From Thaumarchaeota archaeon UBA160 (GTDB taxonomy: Archaea; Thermoproteota; Nitrososphaeria; Conexivisphaerales; UBA164), in assembly GCA_002506605.1 (NCBI GenBank), contig DAXX01000066.1, positions 1-28,741 on the forward strand: a stretch of DNA of 28,741 nt. The letters are read 5' to 3'. The position numbers and the translations under genes are program-made. Positions 1 through 8,033 of this stretch are shown one piece after another (the first letter of the stretch is position 1; each line of letters starts with the position of its first letter). The notes under the pieces are model-generated. The model saw only the letters and a program-made list of their open reading frames with translations, was not told the DNA's origin and ran no database searches.

Positions 1-1
1 A

Positions 2-64
2 CAGGATAGATGGCGCGCTGTTCACGATAGGTTTGTGGCACAACCTTTTTACTTAAAAGCGTAG
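2..64 (+). other. possible 3' end of an unidentified gene at the window edge
   Basis: From the window edge, one plus-strand frame stays open for 20 codons and ends at TAG (62-64); its last residues read QPFYLKA. The codons are plausible for coding DNA, but the piece is too short to identify. The minus strand is also open over part of this stretch, so the coding direction is uncertain. Confidence 0.2.
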
Positions 65-143
65 AACAATTTTGTCCCACAGCCGAACAAGAGGAAAAAC
101 TAAAATATTAGAACCGCATACAAATATTTACGAGGTGAAGACG

Positions 144-200
144 ATGGCCAAGAAGAAGAAAGCTGAAGAGAAGAAAGAAGGCCAGCAGCAGTCTTCATAA
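144..200 (+). CDS. tiny lysine/glutamine-rich protein (18 aa), function unknown
   Basis: An 18-codon ORF reads MAKKKKAEEKKEGQQQSS. A Shine-Dalgarno-like GAGGTGA lies 7 bases before the ATG, and a TATA-like AAAATATTA lies about 30 bases upstream. Its AAG, CAG and GAG codons are richer in G than in the surrounding AT-rich genes, which suggests selection rather than chance. The charged start resembles the lysine-rich N-terminal tail of some small archaeal ribosomal proteins such as S25e, but there is no folded domain and the opposite-strand histone gene ends 8 bases further on. It could be a real micro-protein, a truncated ribosomal protein gene or a chance ORF. I do not recognise it. Confidence 0.4.
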   Translation: MAKKKKAEEKKEGQQQSS

Positions 201-207
201 GCCTCTA

Positions 208-444
208 TCATTTAAGTTGATCTAGATCTATATTTATTATATTTTTTATTGCAAGTTTCACATCAGAAGCTTTTATTGTTTTTCTTCCTGCATGATTAGC
301 TAGTTCATTTGCTTGTCTTGCTATCTTTTCGCCATAAACTTCGAAAAATCTTGCGAGCTCTTTAACTGCTTCATCGCTAACCCTTTCTGCACCACTTTTT
401 TTAAATATCCTGTATATTTGAGCATAAGACAGTTCGCTTTCCAT
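208..444 (-). CDS. archaeal histone (HMf family)
   Basis: A 78-residue protein spanning a single histone fold, close to the usual 65-70 residues of archaeal histones plus a short tail. The three helices are visible: SYAQIYRIFKKSG, then the long SDEAVKELARFFEVYGEKIA, then KASDVKLAIKNI, with the loop GRKTIKASD before the last helix. Family knowledge: such proteins dimerise through the central helix and wrap DNA. The gene is probably leaderless: a TATA-like CATTATAATCC on the minus strand (465-475) is centred 26 bases before the ATG, and no Shine-Dalgarno site is present. It lies 35 bases downstream of the GTPase gene on the same strand but appears to have its own promoter. The protein extends about ten residues past the fold (NIIDLDQLK-like end). 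A histone argues against Sulfolobales and against typical Thermoplasma, which use other chromatin proteins. Confidence 0.93.
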   Translation of the reverse strand: MESELSYAQIYRIFKKSGAERVSDEAVKELARFFEVYGEKIARQANELANHAGRKTIKASDVKLAIKNIINIDLDQLK

Positions 445-479
445 ATTACTAAAAAAAGATATGAGGATTATAATGTTTG

Positions 480-1706
480 CTATTTAGATTTCCTTGCAGC
501 AGAAACTAGGTGAAGGACGTCCCTATCTTTTATTCTGTATGTGGGAGGAAGTCTGAGCCCTGTTCTAACATCTATAGCATAAAGCAGTCCACCAGCTAGC
601 TCGCTATGTATCATTTCTGCAAGATCTTTCACTGTGCTACCGTCAGGCAACAAATATGCGTCAGGAAGAACGTTTCCCTTTTTGTCAGAAAGCTTCTTTG
701 GATCTGCAACCGGGTATACGACGTTCATCCTAAGAAGTTTAAAAACACCAACGTTTAGCGCGAACTGTGTACCGGCGCGCATCATTTCTCTTATCAAAAA
801 CTTATTAAAGAAATCTATAGCTTTTTTTTCATCTTTTGACAACTTGGAACTGTCTTCAACAAGAAAGTTTTCTTCTGCAGGATTGTATCTTACTATACCT
901 TTCTGTTCTGCTCTTCTTAGTTGCAGTTCAAGGTTAGCACTAACAGGCACAATTATTTTATCTTTAATTTTATCTTTAAGGTTTTTAAATCCGATTTCAG
1001 CTGTTGGTATATCCATTTTGTTTGCTACTACCAAAGTTGGCTTTGAAACTTCTCTAAGTATTGCTGCGAATTTCCACAGCTTTTCATCAGTGATGCTTCT
1101 TAACTCATATATGCTCATATGCATTTCTTCTAAAGTTTGAAGTATGTGTTGCTTGGTTATTTTCACACCGGCAAGAGCTTCATAAACAGTGTTTATTGCT
1201 TCCTGTTCATTTTTTGTTGCCTCAATTTTTTTAATTATTTTGTCTAGGTTGTTTTCTAACAGGTTCTTGTACCATTGAACTATTTCGCCTTCTATTTCTT
1301 GATAATCCCTATAAGGGTCTCCTGTTCCAGGTTCAGCTATTCTCCCATCTTCATCTATACTTCCCGATGCATCTACAACGTGAATAAAAGCATCAGCGTT
1401 CATAGCTTGTGACAAAAACCTTGTGCCGAGACCCCTACCAAAGCTAGCTCCTTTTATTAAACCTGGCAGGTCAGTTATTTCTATAGGAATATATCTCCAT
1501 CCATCTATACATTTAGAGTTTATCGGATTATCAATCACACCAAACTCCTTATGAACACAAGGAGATGTAACATAAGTTGTCCCAGATACCGGATTTTGCG
1601 TAGTAAACATATAATTTCCTATTGGCTCATTTCTTCCTGTTACAGTATTAAATATTGTAGTCTTTCCTGCATTTGTTTTTCCAATAAGGGCTATTTTTAC
1701 ATCCAT
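480..1706 (-). CDS. YchF/Ygr210-like GTPase with C-terminal TGS domain
   Basis: A translation-associated P-loop GTPase of the Obg-HflX superfamily, about 408 residues. Visible motifs: G1 GKTNAGKT within the first 20 residues, G3 DLPGLIKGA, G4 NKMD and G5 VPVSAN. The C-terminal TGS domain (LPDGSTVKDLAEMIH to DRDVLHLV) has the usual place in archaeal and eukaryotic Ygr210 relatives. The NKMD box predicts GTP preference, unlike bacterial YchF/OLA1, whose NxxE-type box favours ATP. I chose the ATG at 1706, which puts the P-loop seven residues from the start; a TTG at 1724 would add six residues. It lies 41 bases after sucD, so read-through from the suc genes is possible. A TATA-like sequence (1731-1743, minus) could also drive it separately. 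The precise cellular role of this subfamily is not established. Confidence 0.9.
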   Translation of the reverse strand: MDVKIALIGKTNAGKTTIFNTVTGRNEPIGNYMFTTQNPVSGTTYVTSPCVHKEFGVIDNPINSKCIDGWRYIPIEITDLPGLIKGASFGRGLGTRFLSQAMNADAFIHVVDASGSIDEDGRIAEPGTGDPYRDYQEIEGEIVQWYKNLLENNLDKIIKKIEATKNEQEAINTVYEALAGVKITKQHILQTLEEMHMSIYELRSITDEKLWKFAAILREVSKPTLVVANKMDIPTAEIGFKNLKDKIKDKIIVPVSANLELQLRRAEQKGIVRYNPAEENFLVEDSSKLSKDEKKAIDFFNKFLIREMMRAGTQFALNVGVFKLLRMNVVYPVADPKKLSDKKGNVLPDAYLLPDGSTVKDLAEMIHSELAGGLLYAIDVRTGLRLPPTYRIKDRDVLHLVSAARKSK

Positions 1707-1747
1707 CTCAAAATTATTTAGCAAAAAACCATGATAAATAAGTTTCT

Positions 1748-2626
1748 CTAAACGCTAGCGAGTTTTTGTCTCAAAAGTACGGGAATTTCCGAAGGTTTAG
1801 AAGCCACCATGACTCCAGCTTCCTGAAACGCCTGAATTTTACTTTGGGCCGTGCCTTTATTGCCAGTTATGATAGCACCTGCATGTCCCATCCTTTTCCC
1901 AGGAGGCGCATATCTGCCCGCAATAAAAGCAACAACCGGCTTGTTTACTTCATTTTTAATGATTTCAGCCGTTTCTTCCTCAGCTGTACCTCCTATCTCA
2001 CCAACTACAACGATGGCTTTGGTGGCTTCGTCTTGCTGGAACATTTTTACAGCTTCCTGCATAGTCGTACCAACTACCTGATCCCCTCCAATTCCTATTA
2101 CCGTAGTTTCTCCAAGACCAGCTTCACTTATCGTGTTTACTATTTCATAAGTTAAAGTTCCACTTCTGGAAACAACTCCAATAGGTCCTGGTTTAAATAT
2201 TGAGTTTGGCATTATGCCTAATTTTGCTATACCTACAGAGGTTATGCCAGGCCCATTTGGACCTACTAGCCTTGCGCCCATAAGTTTAGCATAAAGCTTT
2301 AGTTTAGTCATGTCATGGAACGGTATGTGTTCAGTTATTATTACCACAAGCTTTATTCCTGAATCTATAGCTTCTATCACTGCATCAGGAGCGTATGGAG
2401 CTGGAACAAAAACAACAGACGCTTTTGCCCCTGTTTCTTTTACCGCATCTTTTACTGAGTCAAAAACCGGTATACCGTTAATACTCGTACCCCCTTTACC
2501 AGGCGTAACGCCTCCTACTACATTCGTTCCGAACGCTTTCATCTGTGATGCATGAAAGCTTCCTTGATGACCAGTTATTCCTTGAACAATCACCGGCAAG
2601 CCTTTTTCTGTAACTATTATGGCCAT
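1748..2626 (-). CDS. sucD: succinyl-CoA synthetase (ADP- or GDP-forming) alpha subunit
   Basis: A 292-residue alpha subunit that carries the phosphohistidine and binds CoA in the TCA-cycle reaction succinyl-CoA + NDP + Pi = succinate + CoA + NTP. Visible: the CoA-binding loop ITGHQG near residues 17-22, the Rossmann region with VGPNGPGI (121-128), the ligase loop SRSGTLTYE (153-161) and the active-site histidine in MGHAGAI (about His248, equivalent to His246 of the E. coli enzyme). The start is the ATG at 2626. The GGTGA at 2635-2639, 8 bases upstream, lies inside the last codons of sucC, so translation is coupled. An upstream TTG at 2644 would overlap sucC and lacks a Shine-Dalgarno site. 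Confidence 0.96.
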   Translation of the reverse strand: MAIIVTEKGLPVIVQGITGHQGSFHASQMKAFGTNVVGGVTPGKGGTSINGIPVFDSVKDAVKETGAKASVVFVPAPYAPDAVIEAIDSGIKLVVIITEHIPFHDMTKLKLYAKLMGARLVGPNGPGITSVGIAKLGIMPNSIFKPGPIGVVSRSGTLTYEIVNTISEAGLGETTVIGIGGDQVVGTTMQEAVKMFQQDEATKAIVVVGEIGGTAEEETAEIIKNEVNKPVVAFIAGRYAPPGKRMGHAGAIITGNKGTAQSKIQAFQEAGVMVASKPSEIPVLLRQKLASV

Positions 2627-2630
2627 TTTT

Positions 2631-3734
2631 TTATTCACCTGCAAGCTTGATTACTCTATCAACCGCATCATCTAAGTTTAACATAGAGTCTATTCCGTTT
2701 TCTAAAAGTATTTTTCTTCCTTCTTCTTCATTTGCGCCTCTTATTCTTACCACAAGCTTAAACTTTGGCTTTAATTCATTTATAGCTTTAACAACACCTC
2801 TGGCTACCGTATCGCACCTAGTTACTCCTCCAAATATGTTAATAAAGAGAACTTTGTTTGTAACCTTAGAAGCTAACTCTATAGCTTGAATCACTTTTTC
2901 TGGGTCATCAGTACCCCCAAGATCAAAAAAGTTTGCAGGCCTTCCTCCAGCTTGTGCTATAAGGTCTATGGTTGCCATGTTAAGGCCGGCACCATTTGCA
3001 ATTATTCCTATATCGCCTTCAAGCTTTACAAAAGCTAATCCTTTTTTCTTGGCTTCTATCTCTATTTCGTCAAGGCCAAAATACCTTATAGGCATTTCTT
3101 TATGCCTAAAAAGAGCGTCATCTTCTATGGTTATTTTTGAATCCAAAGCTATTAAGCCGTTATTGGTCAAACCTAAAGGATTGATTTCAACGAGCGAGGC
3201 GTCCAGCTTATCGTATATATTATACAAACTTACAAGGATTCTACCTATTTCTTGTGCGTCATATTCGGACAAGCCAAGAAATTTTGATAACTCTCTTTTT
3301 GTATATTCTGTCACTCCAATGAACGGATTTATTGGTTTTTTGTATATTTTTTCCTGAGGAACAGAGTTTATGTCAACCCCTCCTTCTGCTGAAGCCAGTA
3401 CTACTGGCATTTCAACGCTTCTGTCGAGAGTTACGCTTATGTATAGCTCCTTCTTTATTTCATAAGCTTTTTCTAGTATAAATTTGTCTGCCTTATATCC
3501 ATCAAAGTTTATGTTTTTTATCTCGTTCATCGCTCTTATTGCCTCTTCCTTGTTATTTACTATCCTAACACCTCCTCTTTTTCCTCTTCCGCCAGTTGGA
3601 ACCTGTGCTTTTATGACCATCTTTTCATTAAAATCTTGTATGTCTTTTTCGTCAGAAACGACTTTAAAATCAGGTACAGGTATTCCGTATTCCTTGAAGA
3701 TGCTTTTACCTTCGTACTCTAACAGGTCTACCAT
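2631..3734 (-). CDS. sucC: succinyl-CoA synthetase beta subunit
   Basis: A 367-residue ATP-grasp subunit that binds nucleotide and succinate and pairs with the adjacent SucD. Visible: N-terminal LLEYEGKSIFKEYGIPVP, the ATP-grasp loop VPTGGRGKRGGV, the metal/nucleotide segment LVEINPLGL, and the C-terminal flavodoxin-like part with NGAGLNMATID, FFDLGGTDDPEKV and NIFGGVTRCD. The frame continues upstream without homology for 49 codons; family alignment places the start at ATG 3734 (MVDLLEYEGK). A TATA-like TTTTTTAAG on the minus strand (3757-3767) is centred 28 bases before this ATG, which predicts a leaderless sucCD transcript separate from, or additional to, the sdh transcript. It lies 68 bases downstream of sdhD. 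Confidence 0.95.
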   Translation of the reverse strand: MVDLLEYEGKSIFKEYGIPVPDFKVVSDEKDIQDFNEKMVIKAQVPTGGRGKRGGVRIVNNKEEAIRAMNEIKNINFDGYKADKFILEKAYEIKKELYISVTLDRSVEMPVVLASAEGGVDINSVPQEKIYKKPINPFIGVTEYTKRELSKFLGLSEYDAQEIGRILVSLYNIYDKLDASLVEINPLGLTNNGLIALDSKITIEDDALFRHKEMPIRYFGLDEIEIEAKKKGLAFVKLEGDIGIIANGAGLNMATIDLIAQAGGRPANFFDLGGTDDPEKVIQAIELASKVTNKVLFINIFGGVTRCDTVARGVVKAINELKPKFKLVVRIRGANEEEGRKILLENGIDSMLNLDDAVDRVIKLAGE

Positions 3735-3802
3735 GACTGAACAAACGCGTTCGGAGCTTAAAAAATTAATGGTATTTAGCGATTTAATGAAAAAATCAGA
3801 AA

Positions 3803-4156
3803 TTAAAGAACTATTAAAGTGTATGTACCGAAGGCAAGTAATATAGCCATCAATATAACTATGATTATGTTGATTATCCACTGAAACTTTCTAATGTGGA
3901 GCCACTCTATTAGAACTATTCTCAGACCGTTAAGGCCGTGTATGACAGCTGCATACAGCAATAATCCAAAAACAATCCTGTAATACGTAAGATTGTCAAG
4001 GACATAAGAGTAAGTTAGGACCTGATCAAAAGTTTTTCCAGTAAGTGGGCTTACAAGCAGTAGATGTATTGTTAACACAAACACCATTATGAGTGCTAGC
4101 GTGTACATCAGTATCATGATCCACGATTCCTTTAAAAGACTGTATTTGCCAGGCAT
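3803..4156 (-). CDS. sdhD: succinate dehydrogenase membrane anchor subunit SdhD
   Basis: A 117-residue membrane protein with three predicted transmembrane helices (about residues 12-36, 60-84 and 92-116). His31 in TM1 and His73 in VIHGLNGLR in TM2 are candidate haem b ligands. The same H-G-x-N-G-L-R motif occurs in SdhC, so the two anchors look like paralogues. Together they bind quinone and haem and dock SdhAB to the inner face of the membrane. I chose the ATG at 4156 because GGTGAG (4161-4166, minus) sits 4 bases upstream; the GTG at 4165 is part of that Shine-Dalgarno sequence. It is the last sdh gene of the operon, 10 bases after sdhC. Confidence 0.88.
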   Translation of the reverse strand: MPGKYSLLKESWIMILMYTLALIMVFVLTIHLLLVSPLTGKTFDQVLTYSYVLDNLTYYRIVFGLLLYAAVIHGLNGLRIVLIEWLHIRKFQWIINIIIVILMAILLAFGTYTLIVL

Positions 4157-4166
4157 TTGTCTCACC

Positions 4167-4631
4167 TTATATTATTCCCAACCCCTCCAAAAGATAAAGT
4201 CCTGCCCATATCCATAACGCTATAACTATTGCTAGAATTACATATATTGCAATCTTTTGATTTCTACTAAGTGAAGTTGGCGTATATGGGTATTCTGGAA
4301 GCACCGGTTTCCCAAGCAGCATGCCAAAAACTTCATTTAGAATTAACCTTAAACCATTGGCGCCATGATAAAGGGCTGAACCTGCTATTATCCATAGCCC
4401 TATTTTTTCCCATATTCCTAAGCTACCAAGCAAAGCTATTGTTTGCTCCCAGGCAACAGGTCCTAGAGCAAAGTGATATATCTCAAATACGTGTGCAATT
4501 AAATAAAGCGCCAATATTACACCAGTTATTCTATGAAGAGTGTATGAATATCTTTCTGCATTAAAATTGTAAGGCCAAAGGCTTCTTAGGAGCCCAGTTT
4601 TGTACCTTTTTTCTTTTTTATCTTCTCCCAT
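4167..4631 (-). CDS. sdhC: succinate dehydrogenase cytochrome b556 subunit SdhC
   Basis: A 154-residue anchor protein with a hydrophilic, lysine-rich N-terminus and three membrane helices (about 34-54, 75-98 and 126-148). The hallmark YTLHRITG (residues 30-37) holds the conserved His-Arg of the SdhC family, linked to quinone binding. His47 and His89 (LYHGANGLR) are likely haem ligands. The frame is open further upstream, but the start is ATG 4631: a strong GGAGGTG (4638-4644, minus) lies 6 bases before it, and the upstream part would overlap sdhB. The ATG overlaps the last bases before the sdhB stop region, so the genes are translationally coupled. Confidence 0.92.
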   Translation of the reverse strand: MGEDKKEKRYKTGLLRSLWPYNFNAERYSYTLHRITGVILALYLIAHVFEIYHFALGPVAWEQTIALLGSLGIWEKIGLWIIAGSALYHGANGLRLILNEVFGMLLGKPVLPEYPYTPTSLSRNQKIAIYVILAIVIALWIWAGLYLLEGLGII

Positions 4632-4632
4632 T

Positions 4633-5439
4633 TTACACACCTCCTTCAAACTTAAAATCAAATGGTGGAGGTTTAGGCGCGTTAGGTGGTGGTGCTTTTT
4701 CAACAAGCTCAGCAGGCTTCGTAGCTGCCTTCTTCTTATGTAACAGTCTGTACTTTAGTATTTCCTTCTTTAAGAACTGTATAGCCTTTGCTGGGTCTAC
4801 CCCTTTGGGACAAACATAGCTACAAGCTCCCGCAAAGTGGCATCTCCAGACTCCATGAGAATCATCTAAGATATCGATCCTTTCTTCAAAACCTTCATCT
4901 CTCGGGTCGGCTATATACCTGTACGCTTGTCCCAAGGCTTGAGGTCCTAAGAAAAGTGGGTCTATAGCTACAGTTGGACACGCCGCAAGGCATATACCGC
5001 ACATTATACAGTAATCGAACTGAACGAAGGTTAGGTTTTGCTCTGGAGTTACTTTAAATTCTATTGGCGCCTCTTCTAATTCTTCTGGATTCTTTCTTAT
5101 AATCCAAGGTTTAACGCTCCTGTGTTTGTTAACAAACTCGTTTAAATCCACGACAAGATCTTTTATAACCTTGTAATTATAAAGGGGCTCAATCCTAATA
5201 CTATCCGTTTTTAGCTCGCTTATTCTTGTTTGGCAGGCTAAAGCAGGCAAACCGTTTATTACCATTCCACAAGAACCACATGAACCCATCTGACATGATA
5301 GTCTGAAAGCTAAGGTGTGATCTTGTTTTTCCCTTATTTTATTAAGGACGTCTAAAACTGTATCAGATGATTTGACGTCGACTTCGTAGTCTTGCCACCA
5401 TTCTTTTTGCCCGTCATACCTTCTAATTCTTACTTTCAT
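4633..5439 (-). CDS. sdhB: succinate dehydrogenase iron-sulfur subunit SdhB
   Basis: A 268-residue electron-transfer subunit with three complete cluster motifs. The 2Fe-2S cluster uses Cys49, 54, 57 and 69 (CQMGSCGSCG, then LPALAC). The 4Fe-4S cluster uses Cys144, 147, 150 and 154 (CIMCGICLAAC). The 3Fe-4S cluster uses Cys200, 206 and 210 (CHFAGACSYVCPKG). This is the classical pattern, unlike the modified third motif of SdhE-type enzymes, and it agrees with the transmembrane SdhC/D anchors next door. A proline-rich tail after residue 240 (KAPPPNAPKPPP) is unusual and may contact the anchor proteins. The ATG lies one base after the sdhA stop, with GAGGGTG upstream inside sdhA. Confidence 0.96.
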   Translation of the reverse strand: MKVRIRRYDGQKEWWQDYEVDVKSSDTVLDVLNKIREKQDHTLAFRLSCQMGSCGSCGMVINGLPALACQTRISELKTDSIRIEPLYNYKVIKDLVVDLNEFVNKHRSVKPWIIRKNPEELEEAPIEFKVTPEQNLTFVQFDYCIMCGICLAACPTVAIDPLFLGPQALGQAYRYIADPRDEGFEERIDILDDSHGVWRCHFAGACSYVCPKGVDPAKAIQFLKKEILKYRLLHKKKAATKPAELVEKAPPPNAPKPPPFDFKFEGGV

Positions 5440-5440
5440 T

Positions 5441-7189
5441 TTAATACACCCTCGCTACTGGTTTCCACATCGTAATCTTCACTGGTATATAAGAAAATAA
5501 AGGCCCATCGGCACCCTTCAAAGCTATCGTGTGTTTTAGCCAGTTTGTGTCATCTCTGTTCGGATAATCTAGACGTGCATGAGCCCCTCTGCTTTCAGTT
5601 CTTAGAAGGGCTCCCCGTGCTATTATTTCCGCTAGTTCAAGCATATTGCCCAGCTCTAGCGCATGTTCCAAATTATAGTTAAAGACCCTGCTTTTATCTG
5701 TAAGCCTAATGTTTTTGTATCTTTCTTTAAGCTCTCTAATCTTTACTACAGCTTTTTCAAGATCTGAACCAGTCCGGTATACGTGAACATACTTTTCCAT
5801 AGTATCTTTGAGTTCGTCTCTTATTTCATAAACGTCTTCCCCACCACTTTCTTTCCCTAAAAGTTTTCCAAATATTCTATCTTCTTCTGTTGTTAGTATG
5901 TTCTGACTCGGACTTGGCAAAGCAGGTCTTTCTTTTTCGATATAATTATAAATGTCGTTTCCAACTATATAACCATAAACAAGACATTCATTCGTGCCGT
6001 TTGAGCCAAGTCTATTTGAGCCCTGTATGCTTACGCACGCAGCCTCTCCAGCAGCCCAAAGCCCTTTAACTGGCGTACCTGTAGAATCAAGCACCTTGCC
6101 GTCTATATCTACATGAATGCCTCCCATGTTATAATGTACAGTTGGCCTTATCGGGAGGGGCTGATCCACTATATCTATTCCAAGATATTTTAAGCCTATC
6201 TCCCTTATGAAAGGCAACTTCTGTTCAATCCTTTCTTTCCCAAGATGCCTCATGTCAAGCCATACATGATAAAGCCCACTTTTTTCATCATAAATACCTT
6301 TTCCTTCCATTATCTCCTTCATTATAGCCCTTGAAACTATGTCCCTTGGAGCTAACTCCATCTTACTTGGAGCATATTTTTGCATAAATCTTTCACCATC
6401 TTTATTTATAAGATAGGCACCCTCCCCCCTTGCAGCCTCAGTAATTAGGATCCCTCTTGGAACCAAACCTGTTGGGTGAAATTGAACAAACTCCATATCT
6501 TTTAGAGGCAAGCCCGCATTATAGGCTAAGCCATATCCATCACCCGTTGAGCTAACTGCCATTGAAGTTATTCTATAAAGCTGCCCAGCACCTCCAGTGG
6601 CTATTACCCCAGCTTTTGCTCTGAAATACCTAAAGTTTCCAGTTTTAAGATCTATGGCCGTAAAACCTTTGAATTCATTATTTTCAATTACAATAGATGT
6701 TACAAAGTTTTCATCAAACCTATCCCAGTTATCGTACTTTAAAAGAGTATCATAAAGTGCTCTCATCTCAAAAAAGCCAGTCTTATCCTGTGCATAAGTA
6801 GCCCTTGGAAAGCTTAACCCTCCAAACCATCTCTGCTCTATCCTTCCGTCCTCTCTTCTATTCCATGGAACGCCCCACCTTTCTATCAGCCTTATTTCTT
6901 GAGTGGCGATATGAACAAACCTCCAAACAGCATCCTGATCAGCAAGGAAATCGCTGCCCTTTATTGTATCCCATGCCATCAGTTCAAAACTATCTCCCTC
7001 TTCAGGGTACAGGACCGCAGAGGTACCTCCTTCAGCAGAAACAGAATGGCTTCTCATCAAATAAATCTTTGAAATTACAGCCACTTTTAATCCAAGCTTG
7101 CCTTTGTCTCTTCTCAGAACTTCTATTGCTGTTCTGAGTCCTGCAAGCCCTGATCCAACTATAGCAACATCGTAATCTAGAGTTTCCAT
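5441..7189 (-). CDS. sdhA: succinate dehydrogenase flavoprotein subunit SdhA
   Basis: A 582-residue catalytic subunit oxidising succinate to fumarate with covalently bound FAD. Visible: dinucleotide fold VAIVGSGLAGLRTA (8-21), the FAD-attachment histidine in RSHSVSAEGG (about His48), capping-domain segments FVQFHPTG and TEAARGEGAYL, RPTVHYNMGG, and the C-terminal SRGAHARLDYP before the last helical domain. First gene of sdhABCD. I chose the ATG at 7189: a TATA-like AATAAATAAAAG (7211-7224, minus) is centred 28 bases upstream, the distance expected of a leaderless archaeal mRNA. A GTG at 7207 would add six residues and lacks a clear ribosome site. It diverges from moaC across about 95 bases. 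Confidence 0.97.
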   Translation of the reverse strand: METLDYDVAIVGSGLAGLRTAIEVLRRDKGKLGLKVAVISKIYLMRSHSVSAEGGTSAVLYPEEGDSFELMAWDTIKGSDFLADQDAVWRFVHIATQEIRLIERWGVPWNRREDGRIEQRWFGGLSFPRATYAQDKTGFFEMRALYDTLLKYDNWDRFDENFVTSIVIENNEFKGFTAIDLKTGNFRYFRAKAGVIATGGAGQLYRITSMAVSSTGDGYGLAYNAGLPLKDMEFVQFHPTGLVPRGILITEAARGEGAYLINKDGERFMQKYAPSKMELAPRDIVSRAIMKEIMEGKGIYDEKSGLYHVWLDMRHLGKERIEQKLPFIREIGLKYLGIDIVDQPLPIRPTVHYNMGGIHVDIDGKVLDSTGTPVKGLWAAGEAACVSIQGSNRLGSNGTNECLVYGYIVGNDIYNYIEKERPALPSPSQNILTTEEDRIFGKLLGKESGGEDVYEIRDELKDTMEKYVHVYRTGSDLEKAVVKIRELKERYKNIRLTDKSRVFNYNLEHALELGNMLELAEIIARGALLRTESRGAHARLDYPNRDDTNWLKHTIALKGADGPLFSYIPVKITMWKPVARVY

Positions 7190-7210
7190 CCCAATATCTT
7201 TTCTCACAGG

Positions 7211-7224
7211 TACTTTTATTTATT
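7211..7224 (-). promoter_or_regulatory. TATA box of the sdhABCD operon
   Basis: The minus strand reads AATAAATAAAAGTA here. Its centre is 28 bases before the sdhA ATG at 7189, predicting transcription from the start codon itself. This box decides between the ATG and the upstream GTG. Confidence 0.5.
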
Positions 7225-7283
7225 ACCTTGTCGAAAATGAACGTATAGTTTATTATTTTGACATATATAACTGTAAAATTATT

Positions 7284-7748
7284 ATGAAAAGCATAGATAT
7301 AACTCAAAAAAATGTAACCGAAAGGACAGCAATTGCTAAAGGCTTCATAAAATTATCTAAAGAATCAATTTTAAGAATAAAAACTCAACAAATAGAAAAA
7401 GGGGACCCGTTATCTGTTGCTGAATTAAAAGCCATTGAGGCGGTTAAGGAGACGCCTCATGCGATAGCTTTCTGCCATACAATACCTATAGACTTTACAG
7501 AAGCAAAGTGTGAGCTTAAAGATGACGGTGTCGAGGTTACTGTTACTGTTAAGTCTGAAGCCAAAACCGGTGTAGAAATGGAAGCTTTATATGGCGTTTC
7601 GGTTGCGCTGTTAAATATATGGGACATGGTTAAAAAATACGAAAAGGATGAAAATGGCCAGTACCCGTTCACTGAAATAAGAAGCATAAAGGTAATTAAA
7701 AAAATAAAAAGGGCCTTAAACAATAAAGGAGAAGCATCCGGTAAATAA
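7284..7748 (+). CDS. moaC: cyclic pyranopterin monophosphate synthase MoaC
   Basis: A 154-residue enzyme of molybdenum cofactor synthesis. It converts the MoaA product, 3',8-cH2GTP, to cyclic pyranopterin monophosphate. Conserved parts: the N-terminal VDIT-like SIDITQKNVTERTAIA (3-18), CHTIPI (64-69, the CH(P)-I/L substrate loop), KTGVEMEALYGVSVALL (94-110), and DMVKKYEKD (114-122) with the catalytic aspartate-lysine region. Length is normal for the family. A TATA-like ACATATATAA (7261-7270) and an AT-rich TTTATTATT (7249-7257) lie upstream; no Shine-Dalgarno site is seen, so it is probably leaderless. moaB follows after 285 bases, and no other mo-genes lie in this window. The presence of moaC and moaB implies that molybdo- or tungsto-enzymes are encoded elsewhere. 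Confidence 0.94.
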   Translation: MKSIDITQKNVTERTAIAKGFIKLSKESILRIKTQQIEKGDPLSVAELKAIEAVKETPHAIAFCHTIPIDFTEAKCELKDDGVEVTVTVKSEAKTGVEMEALYGVSVALLNIWDMVKKYEKDENGQYPFTEIRSIKVIKKIKRALNNKGEASGK

Positions 7749-8033
7749 CAAAATATCTATAACCTTTTATATCCCCTATAAACGCTACGTAAGGCAGGCT
7801 TTAGTTATAAGGCCTAATTTTTGGGATTAAAAATCATACTTAACAAACTTTCAATAATTTATTTGTCAAGCGGAACGTCAAAAATGTGCTCATTAAATAA
7901 AATATCAACCGCTAATACAAAATATGAAGTTGCTTTTAGAGATAATAAAAATTTTAATTTTCGCGTACATAACCGTCCCGAATAATAGAGAGTTCACTAA
8001 ATTTATATTTTGATACTCTATATCTATTGTATA
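7749..8033 (+). other. AT-rich spacer between moaC and moaB
   Basis: These 285 bases contain the moaB TATA box (8001-8010) and no recognisable gene. A 29-codon ORF (7924-8013, starting MKLLLEIIKILIF) encodes a hydrophobic helix but overlaps the promoter and has no ribosome site, so it is probably chance. All other frames are stopped repeatedly. Confidence 0.5.
8001..8010 (+). promoter_or_regulatory. TATA box that fixes the moaB start
   Basis: ATTTATATTT is centred 28 bases before the TTG at 8034. This supports a leaderless TTG start for moaB and argues against the upstream TTG at 8010, which would sit inside the promoter. Confidence 0.5.

Noticed and set aside
634..1140. 168-codon plus-strand ORF inside the GTPase gene
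   Set aside because: It is antisense to the motifs of the GTPase, is Ser/Phe/Leu-rich as expected for the reverse of a Lys/Glu-rich gene, and shows no domain.
7924..8013. 29-codon hydrophobic ORF before moaB
   Set aside because: It overlaps the moaB TATA box, has no Shine-Dalgarno site or own promoter, and AT-rich DNA readily encodes Leu/Ile/Phe runs.
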